Source: Pithys albifrons albifrons | Lineage: Eukaryota; Chordata; Aves; Passeriformes; Thamnophilidae | Assembly: GCF_047495875.1 (NCBI RefSeq) | Contig: NC_092473.1 | Span: 15,482,388-15,546,387 of the forward strand | Direction: 5' to 3' | Length of the DNA stretch: 64,000 bases | Shown here: positions 57,135 to 64,000 of the stretch, one piece after another | Position numbering within the stretch: position 1 is the first letter of the stretch | How the letters are laid out: every line of letters starts with the position of its first letter | The notes under the pieces: generated by a model | Databases searched by the model: none | Seen by the model: the letters and a program-made list of their open reading frames with translations, nothing else | What the model was told of the DNA's origin: nothing | Made by a program: the position numbers and the translations under genes

Positions 57135-58700
57135 GATTCTGTGCTTTTCTGAGTGTTCACATTGTCTTGGGAGGGGAGCTCCAAAGCTCTCCTGACTCAC
57201 AGGATTTGCCTGGTTTTGCCCCAGGAGATGCCACAACCCAGCTCTGAGCAGGCAGGAGGGAAAGGAGGAGCCAGGCTGGGCTTAGGGTGGGTTCTGGCAG
57301 GTTATTGCATGGAGCAACTGGTTGGAGCAGGGCAGAGGTGGAGGTTGGGTGGCAGCTGGGACCTGTCCTGGTCCAAGCCCAGCTCAGGGAACTGGGATGC
57401 ACTGGAATATTTTGTCCTTAGGTTGCTGTAGAGGCTCAGGGCACTGACAATGCAAAATGGGCATTTCACTTCCAAGATTGGTGGCAAAATGGAATATATT
57501 TGTGGAGCTGTAACACAACTGTATCTCTTTTTTAAGTAAAAGCACCTGTGAGAGGCAGGAGGAGGGTTTGTTGGTTGAGATGGGCTTTTTTGTGGTGCCT
57601 TAATTGGATTTATGGGCTCATATTTCTGTACAGTTTTATATCTGCTCCCAGAAGCTGATAAATATGTTGCAAAAGCAGCAGGGTGGAGATGTAGGGGTTG
57701 GAAATGGGCTGTTCATCACAGGCAATGAGCTCTGAGGAATGGGCTAAAGGAAGTCCTGCTTGGCATCAGGCTGGGGGCAGAAACTCCCCCTTGGAAGTGA
57801 AGTTACCAGAGGAGGTTCCACTTGGGCTTTATGGTCACAGAGAGCCCATGGGAGGGTCTCAGCTGGATGTGGTTGGTGATGTTCTCACCTCTCAGTGTCT
57901 CCAGCAAGATCATCCCCTAAAATGTGCCGTGCTCTGAGGAGGGCCCAGGGCAGCCCCCAGGGCAGCCCCCAGGGCAGCCGTGCTGGGGGGCAGAGCCCAA
58001 CCCTCTCCTCTCCCACTTGGGTTTGCACATTTATTTATATCTTTGTTGCTGCCTGATGAGAAAACCACGGGAAGGGGATTGTTGGAGTTGTGGTGTTACC
58101 CATGTCTGAGATGTGTGAAAAGGGTCAACTCCCTGATAGCAACTCCAGTGGATTTATTTCCTCTGAAGTTGGATTTAAAATGCATGAAAAAATCCTTAAT
58201 TAATATTGCCAGCATTCATCTACTTTTTCCCTATTTGTCTTTATAACAAGAAATTCAGGGTGATTATTTTATACTGATTATTCCAGATGTATTTTGCTGC
58301 TTCTCCTCCAGTCTGAGCCTATTTCCTGGGCAGGTTTGAGCTCTGGGCTGGGTGAGAACTCTGTGAGAACAAGCCTGGACTCTGTTCCCATTCACAAATT
58401 CTCACCCAGTGACCTTGGGATTTGAGCATCAATTTTCTCTGTACTTCCCCATTAACGGCTTTCTGTTAATTGTTGTCCTGCAATGGTCCAGTTAAAGCAC
58501 TTCCCCAGGCTGATGTTTCTCCATGGAAGACAAATCCACCTCTTGCCCCGTGTGGTGGTTCAGGGAAACCCTTTCCCAGTGGATGTTGTGGGAGGGTTGG
58601 GGTGGGCACCGCGGTGATGTGGCATTGGGATGGCGAGGGGCAATTTCTGTGAGCACATGCAGGGCTGGGAGCTGGAGCTGCTGCTGTGCAGAGAGCGTGG
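57135..58700. other. Single-copy sequence, AT-rich in parts
   Basis: A small 15-bp triplicate (CAGGGCAGCCCC) lies at about 57945-57980. 57480-57670 and 58140-58300 are AT-rich and non-repetitive. No exon was recognised. Confidence 0.4.
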
Positions 58701-59235
58701 GGGCTCGGCTCAGCGGGGCTCGGTTCAGCGGGGCTCGGCTCAGCGGGGCTCGGCTCAGCTGGGCTCGGTTCAGCTGGGCTCGGCTCAGCGGGGCTCGGTT
58801 CAGCTGGGCTCGGCTCAGCGGGGCTCGGCTCAGCTGGGCTCGGTTCAGCGGGGCTCGGTTCAGCGGGGCTCGGCTCAGCGGGGCTCGGTTCAGCTGGGCT
58901 CGGTTCAGCGGGGCTCGGCTCAGCGGGGCTCGGCTCAGCGGGGCTCGGCTCAGCTGGGCTCGGTTCAGCTGGGCTCGGCTCAGCTGGGCTCGGTTCAGCG
59001 GGGCTCGGTTCAGCGGGGCTCGGCTCAGCGGGGCTCGGTTCAGCTGGGCTCGGCTCAGCGGGGCTCGGCTCAGCGGGGTTCGGCTCAGCGGGGCTCGGCT
59101 CAGCTGGGCTCGGTTCAGCTGGGCTCGGCTCAGCGGGGCTCGGTTCAGCGGGGCTCGGCTCGGCTCAGCTGGGCTCGGCTCAGCGGGGCTCGGTTCAGCT
59201 GGGCTCGGCTCAGCTGGGCTCGGCTCAGCTCAGCC
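58701..59235. repeat. 15-bp GC-rich minisatellite, about 35 copies with patterned variants
   Basis: The unit is CTCAGCGGGGCTCGG with two main polymorphic positions: first base C or T, seventh base G or T. All four combinations occur, and the order Ct-Tg-Tg-Cg-Tt appears twice, 11 units apart. One unit has a 5-bp insertion (CTCGG). Confidence 0.95.
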
Positions 59236-59694
59236 CCTCTGAACTCCTCCCTCTCCCCCAGTTTGCTCAGCGGCAAAGAGCCGCCGTCCCTCTCCGGAGG
59301 GAGCTCAGCTCCCAAGTAATGATGTCCAGCTGCACTGACAGAATGTGATTGCTCATCAGTTTGGTTGATGACTTAATCTGGGGCTGATTAACGTCCTGGA
59401 GCCTGGCCAGATGATCAGAAATGATGCGCAGGTTTGCCGCGGGATACGGTTTGTTTAACATTTTAGCATCCTCCTGGCTCTGGTGTGGTGGCAGCGCCTC
59501 AGCTTTGCCCTCCACGAGGTTTGGGCTTGGCAGGGGGTGCTGAGGGCATCTCCTGTGTGGGGAGCAGGATGGGAGCTGGCATGGGCAGGCACTGTGCCAC
59601 CAGCATGTGTCAGTGGCCGTGGCTTCACGAGGCAGAGCATCCCATGCTCCCCCTGGAGCATCACGTGGTGCTGGGGGACAAAGGGGGATCTCTC
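59236..59694. other. Single-copy, candidate conserved noncoding block at 59265-59470
   Basis: It is non-repetitive, CpG-retaining (GCCGCCGTCCCTC, GCCGCGGGATACGG) and has AT cores (TGATTAACGTCC, GTTTAACATTTTAGC). It looks unlike the decayed repeats on either side. No exon was recognised. Confidence 0.4.
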
Positions 59695-59757
59695 ACAGGT
59701 TGGACTGGATGATCTTGGAGGTTTTTTCCAGCCCCAGTGGTGCTGTGATCACTCCCA
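59695..59757 (+). mobile_element. CR1 3' end scrap
   Basis: It reads CAGGTTGGACTGGATGATCT then 'tggaggttttttccagcccc'. Confidence 0.75.
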
Positions 59758-59769
59758 GCAGTGATGAGA

Positions 59770-60500
59770 AATCACAGAGTCACAGAACATGCTGAGCTGG
59801 GAGGGACCCACAAGGATCATGGAGTCCAACCCTTGGCCGTGCACAGGCCCATCCCCAAGAGTCACCCCCTGTGCCCCAGAGCATCATCCAAACCCTCCTG
59901 GAGCTCTGGCAGCCTTGGGGCTGTGCCCACTGCCCTGGGGAGCCTGGTCAGTGCCCACCACCCTCTGGGGGAAGAACCTTGTCCTGAGATCCAACCTGAC
60001 CCTGCCCTGACACAGCTCCAGCCATTCCCTGTGCCCTGTCCCTGCCCTGGCACAGCTCCAGCCATTCCCTGTGCCCTGACCCTGCCCTGGCACAGCTCCA
60101 GCCCTTCCCTGTGCCCTGTCCCTGCCCCGACACAGCTCCAGTCATTCCCTGGGTGCTGTCCCTTCCCTGGCACAGCTCCAGCCATTCCCTGTGCCCTGTC
60201 CCTGCCCTGGCACAGCTCCAGCCATTCCCTGTGCCCTGTCCCTGCCCTGGCACAGCTCCAGCCATTCCCTGTGCCCTGTCCCTGCCCTGGCACAGCTCCA
60301 GCCATTCCCTGTGCCCTGTCCCTGCCCTGGCACAGCTCCAGCCATTCCCTGGGTGCTGTCCCTGGTCCCCACAGGGCAGAGCTCAGTGCCTGCCCCTCCT
60401 TTGCCCCTCCTAAGGAAGTTGTCACTGCAATGAGGTCTCCCCTCAGTCTCCTTTTCTCCAGGCTGAGCAGTAACCCCCTGTCCTTCCCAAAAGTTGTTCC
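59770..60500 (-). mobile_element. CR1 copy carrying the same 40-bp array as 2064-3993
   Basis: It starts AATCACAGAGTCACAGAACA and continues 'ggagggacccacaaggatc' and 'catcatccaaaccctcctgg'. After the array, CR1 continues as 'cagagctcagtgcctgccc' and 'ggaagttgtcactgcaatg', so it is longer at the 5' side than the copy at 2064-3993. Confidence 0.9.
60001..60364. repeat. 40-bp minisatellite inside CR1, about 9 copies
   Basis: The unit begins CCTGCCCTGGCACAGCTCCA, in the same register as 3291-3993. It has the same unit ends, gtgccctgtc and gggtgctgtc. Confidence 0.95.
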
Positions 60501-60659
60501 TTGAGCAACTGAAGACATTCTCTGCTCCTCTGTGCAGTTTCAGATCATCACCCCAGCAGGACCTTCTGCTGCCGGTGGGGTCTGGGGAGCAGGAGAGGGA
60601 CCCCGGGCTGGGGATGGACACGGGGCTGGCACCCCTGGCTGGTGGGAGATCTGAGCCGG

Positions 60660-61160
60660 GGGAGCGGCCGCTCCTGCCCAGCAAGGGTTAAGCTGGAGCG
60701 GGGCTGTGGCAGGAGCTCAGTTGGTTCCCATTAGCGGCGCTGCCCCCGCTCCGCTCCACGTGCGGAACCGACGGGCGCGACCGGCACAGCCCGGACCGCA
60801 AAGCGGCCGCTAAAATAAACATCGCTGGGCTGAACTGACAGCCCGGCATGACCGGGAATATTAAACACCCCCCCTGAGCCCGGGGCCGGCAGGCACAGCC
60901 TCGGCCCCGCAGCATCAATGGGCGCAGTGTTGGAGTCGGTGCCGGTGCCAGCGGTGGGCAGCGTGGGAGAAAAACCCACCCAAAGGTGGCCCCGGGAGCG
61001 CCGCAGAGCCGGAGGATGCGCTTTGGCTCCCCTCGGGCGCTGAGCTGTGCCAAGGCGTTGTTTGGCGTTGGGAAAGGAGGTAAAAGGTTTATTAGAAACG
61101 AGATGTTTGGCTGAGGGTGGCAGATCCATTCCTGGCGGCGCTTTGGGAGCGCTCCAGCTC
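60660..61160. promoter_or_regulatory. CpG-island-like block in the intron
   Basis: It is the densest non-repetitive CpG cluster in the window, including GCGGCCGC twice (about 60663 and 60802) and GACGGGCGCGACCGG near 60770. AT-containing cores such as CTAAAATAAACATCGC are interspersed. It could be an alternative or antisense promoter, an orphan CpG island or a conserved enhancer. No start codon or exon could be assigned. Confidence 0.5.
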
Positions 61161-61208
61161 GGGGCAAGGGCGAGGGCATCTCTGTGCCCGCAGGGAGAGC
61201 GGAGAGAT

Positions 61209-61862
61209 GCCGTTCCCAGGGGACTGATCCCTCCCTCTGCAGACCTGGATGCCATTCCCAGGGGATTGATCCCTCTGCAGACCTGGATGCCATTCCCAGG
61301 GGATTGATCCCTCTGCAGACCTGGATGCCGTTCCCAGGGGACTGATCCCTCCCTCTGCAGACCTGGATACCATTCCCAGGGGACTGATCCCTCTGCAGAC
61401 CTGGATACCATTCCTGGGGGATTGATCCCTCTGCAAACCTGGATACCATTCCCAGGGAACTGATCCCTCTACAGACCTGGATACCATTCCCAGGGGATTG
61501 ATCCCTCTGCAGACCTGGATACCATTCCCAGGGAACTGATCCCTCTACAGACCTGGATACCATTCCCAGGGGATTGATCCCTCTGCAGACCTGGATGCCA
61601 TTCCCGGGGGATTGATCCCTCTGCAGACCTGGATGCCATTCCCAGGAAACTGATCCCTCTGCAGACATGGATGACATTCCCAGGGGACTGATCCCTCTGC
61701 AGACCTGGATACCATTCCCAGGGGATTGATCCCTCTGCAGACCTGGATACCATTCCCAGGGGATTGATCCCTCTGCAGACCTGGATGCCGTTCCCAGGGG
61801 ACTGATCCCTCCCTCTGCAGACCTGGATACCATTCCCAGGGGATTGATCCCTCTGCAGACCT
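61209..61862. repeat. 38-bp minisatellite, about 17 copies
   Basis: The unit is CAGACCTGGATACCATTCCC plus AGGGGATTGATCCCTCTG. GGGATTGATCCC is self-complementary around its centre. Some units carry an extra CCCT. It abuts the CpG-rich block. Confidence 0.95.
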
Positions 61863-62415
61863 GCTGTATTTGTTTCACAGAGGCACAGGAACAGGCAGCA
61901 CTTGCCAAACAAGGGGGATACTCGATGGCCCTCAAGGCAGAGGGATTTGGATGTTGATGTGTGTTGGTTGGTGCTGGTGGGAGCGGCTTTTCCCAACCCC
62001 ATGGGGCTGGAATGTCCCTCTGGGATCACACACTGCTTCAGACCTGCCATGTTTCGTGTCACAAGGTAGACCAGTGAGTTATGAAAGGTGTGCTGTGGAG
62101 CTTTCCATCCTGAAATCATCCTTTAAAATATGGGTAATTATTATTTTTACCCAAGGAGGGCCTTGAGCAGGACAAGGACATTCAGAACAAGTGCACTTTT
62201 GTATCCAGGAATCCCAAGATTCCCCAGCCTGTTCCTGGTATCAGCAGCATTTCACATTTCTGTCTCTCACTATGTGTGTGTTTTCCTTCTGATAAAATTG
62301 TCAGGTTTTTGTAAGTCACTGTTTTAACCCTCTAATTGTTTAAAAAATAGTTACTGGAATGATGTCCATGCCAGAAGGTGCAGTGCTGTGGCATTGGCTG
62401 GAGAGGTTCAGTTCA
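61863..62415. other. Single-copy sequence
   Basis: 62110-62160 is AT-rich. Nothing was recognised. Confidence 0.4.
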
Positions 62416-62712
62416 CAGAATCAGAGAATCACAGGCTGGGTTGGGTTAGAAGGGACCTAAAGATCATCTCATTCCACCCCCTGCCATGGGCAGGGACACC
62501 TCCCACCAGCCCAGGCTGCTCCAAGCCCTGTCCAACCTGGCCTGGGACACTCCCAGGGCTGGGGCAGCCACAGCTTCTCTGGGCACCTGTGCCAGGGCCT
62601 GCCCACCCTCCCAGGGAAGAATTTCTCCCCAATATCCCACCTAACCTGCCCTCTGGCAGTGGGAAGCCAATCCCCCTTGTCCTGTCACTCCAGGCCCTTG
62701 TTCACTGGCAAA
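62416..62712 (-). mobile_element. CR1 3' copy
   Basis: It starts CACAGAATCAGAGAATCACA and continues 'ccatgggcagggacacctcc' and 'ttctccccaatatcccacc'. Confidence 0.9.
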
Positions 62713-63017
62713 AAAGGGAAGAATTGGCTGCTGGATTTTGTACATCAGCTCCTCATGGCCAAGAGTTTTCTTGTGCCTTGTTTTCCTTGTCCTAAATTCT
62801 TTCAGGCTGCATCCTTTGTTACTTGGGAGAAAGCTTAAAACAGAAGCAAGCTCTGCTGAGCTTTTGGCTCTGTCTTTGGGACAGCAACCTGGCTGCTCCT
62901 CATGCCTTAGTTTTATTCCAGCCTGCTCTCTAAGTGCTCTTCTATTAACAGGAGATTCACACCAGAATTCTCCTGGATCAGTGGCTGTGGAGCTGTTGCC
63001 TGGGGGGATTTAACAGC
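62713..63017. other. Single-copy sequence
   Basis: Nothing was recognised. Confidence 0.4.
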
Positions 63018-63135
63018 CCTGTGGATGTGGCACTTGGGGACATGGGCAGTGGTGGCCTTGGCAGTGCTGAGGGAAGGGTTGGAATGGATGATTTTGGAGC
63101 TCTTTTCCAACCCAAATGGTCAGTGTTTCTGTGCT
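63018..63135 (+). mobile_element. CR1 3' fragment
   Basis: It reads 'gtggatgtggcacttgggg', 'aatggatgattttggagctc' and 'ttttccaacccaaatggtc'. Confidence 0.8.
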
Positions 63136-64000
63136 GAGCTTGCTGTGTCTGTGGGGCAGCTGGAGGGTTAACCAGGCAGCCCCTGGCACCACATTCCCCC
63201 TCCTGCCCCCGGCGCCGGGTTTGGCACCAACACGGTGCCCGTTCCAGCCCGGAGAACTCCAACAACCAACCAGGTAGTCGGTTCCTAATGGCACAATTTA
63301 CCCTTTGTGAACAGGTCTTATGAAAGGTCCTACTGTTTGTCTCGAGTTGTAAGGGGAAAAAAAACCCAACCAACCAACCCACCAACCAACCAAGCAGCCC
63401 AAGTGTAAGTGCCCAGGCCACGGAGCTGCCTCCTGCAAAGGTGGCACGAGCCGGGGCTGGGCTGGCACTCGGGGCTGGGCCGTGTGTGCCTTGGCCAGGG
63501 CTGAGCCTCGTGTTTATGAGCACACACCAAAAAAAGAGCCCTCTGAAGGACACAGCTCCTGGGTTTAGCACTGGACCTTTTAAAAGGGAAAAAATGAGGG
63601 CAGGAGGAGCTGTGGGAGAGCAGCCCTGGGGTGGGTTTGGAGCTGGGGATGGTAGGGCAGAGCTCTGGGGCCTCTGAGCAGGCACAGCTGATGGAAAGAT
63701 GTTCAGAAAGATGTTCTGCCACTTTCTCCCAAGCAGTGGGTTTGCCCTTGGAGGCACTGGAGTGCCAGGAACTCTGCTGAAAAGGCTGGAAAATCCCAGT
63801 TCATTCAATAATAATAATATTTTATTTCTTTAATTTAATAATAATAATAGTCTAAGTGGTCTTGCTGAGGTGGGAATTGTCAGAGGGGGCAGCAGGAGGA
63901 TTGTCAAGGGGATGTTTGAGGAGCCAGAGATCTCAGGGGAACAGATGTGGGACCCAGAAGGTCCCATCTGACCCTGGCTGGAGGTGGGAGTGTGGAAGAT
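63136..64000. other. Single-copy sequence with CCAA and AAT microsatellites
   Basis: 63180-63350 is CpG-bearing and non-repetitive and may be conserved. A (CCAA)n tract lies at 63365-63393 and an (AAT)n tract at about 63807-63849. No exon was recognised. Confidence 0.45.

Larger units (their letters stand above)
21369..64000 (+). other. LMF1: Downstream LMF1 intron, at least 42.6 kb
   Basis: It starts with GTGAGT. The expected next exon (SPWWFHRFETLS-type coding) was not found on either strand, so the rest of the window is probably one intron. It could hide a small exon of another gene that I did not recognise. 21369-21744 has no feature of its own. Confidence 0.55.

Noticed and set aside
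55493..57184. 563-codon open frame on the minus strand
   Set aside because: It is produced by the CR1-tail array. The peptide is a repeat of the array unit and all overlapping frames are open.
1..64000. CRISPR array or prokaryotic content
   Set aside because: The tandem arrays have no unique spacers between conserved direct repeats, and the window has spliced vertebrate exons and LINEs.

Overview
The window is vertebrate nuclear DNA from a bird. The only protein-coding sequence I can support is two consecutive internal exons of LMF1 (lipase maturation factor 1) on the + strand, at 10653-10801 and 21303-21368. Everything else is intron of that gene, if the flanking exons lie outside the window as they seem to. 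The bird assignment rests on some three dozen copies or fragments of CR1, the dominant avian LINE, many with the ATTCTATGATTCT-type 3' terminus. A songbird or other neoavian is likely, but that is inference.

Layout: 1-10652 is the upstream intron, with two CR1-nested minisatellite complexes (608-1213, 2064-3993), a GC-rich array (6940-7290) and the longest CR1 (8110-9533). The 10.5 kb intron 10802-21302 holds CR1 pieces, a polypyrimidine tract (13883-14406) and two arrays. From 21369 to 64000 no further LMF1 exon was found. This stretch carries many more CR1 copies and large tandem arrays, including about 2.0 kb at 52610-54615 and 1.5 kb at 55622-57134. An intronic CpG-island-like block lies at about 60660-61160.

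The striking property is tandem repetition. About 24 arrays with unit lengths of 6 to 138 bp occupy roughly 15 kb, about a quarter of the window by my hand count. Several arrays are expanded pieces of CR1. Other CR1 oddities are four near-perfect 37-38 bp-arm palindromes at CR1 tails, a two-CR1 composite in three copies with different 5' ends, and two CR1 copies sharing the same 3' flank. These suggest CR1 readthrough, transduction and array carriage. They are my best candidates for something undescribed, but they are sequence-level inferences without alignments.

No tRNA, rRNA, CRISPR, prokaryotic operon or retroviral gene was recognised. The long open frames of up to about 560 codons are products of tandem repeats and are not annotated as genes. 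Between repeats lie single-copy stretches, some AT-rich or CpG-bearing with homeodomain- or octamer-like sites. They are plausible conserved noncoding elements but untested.
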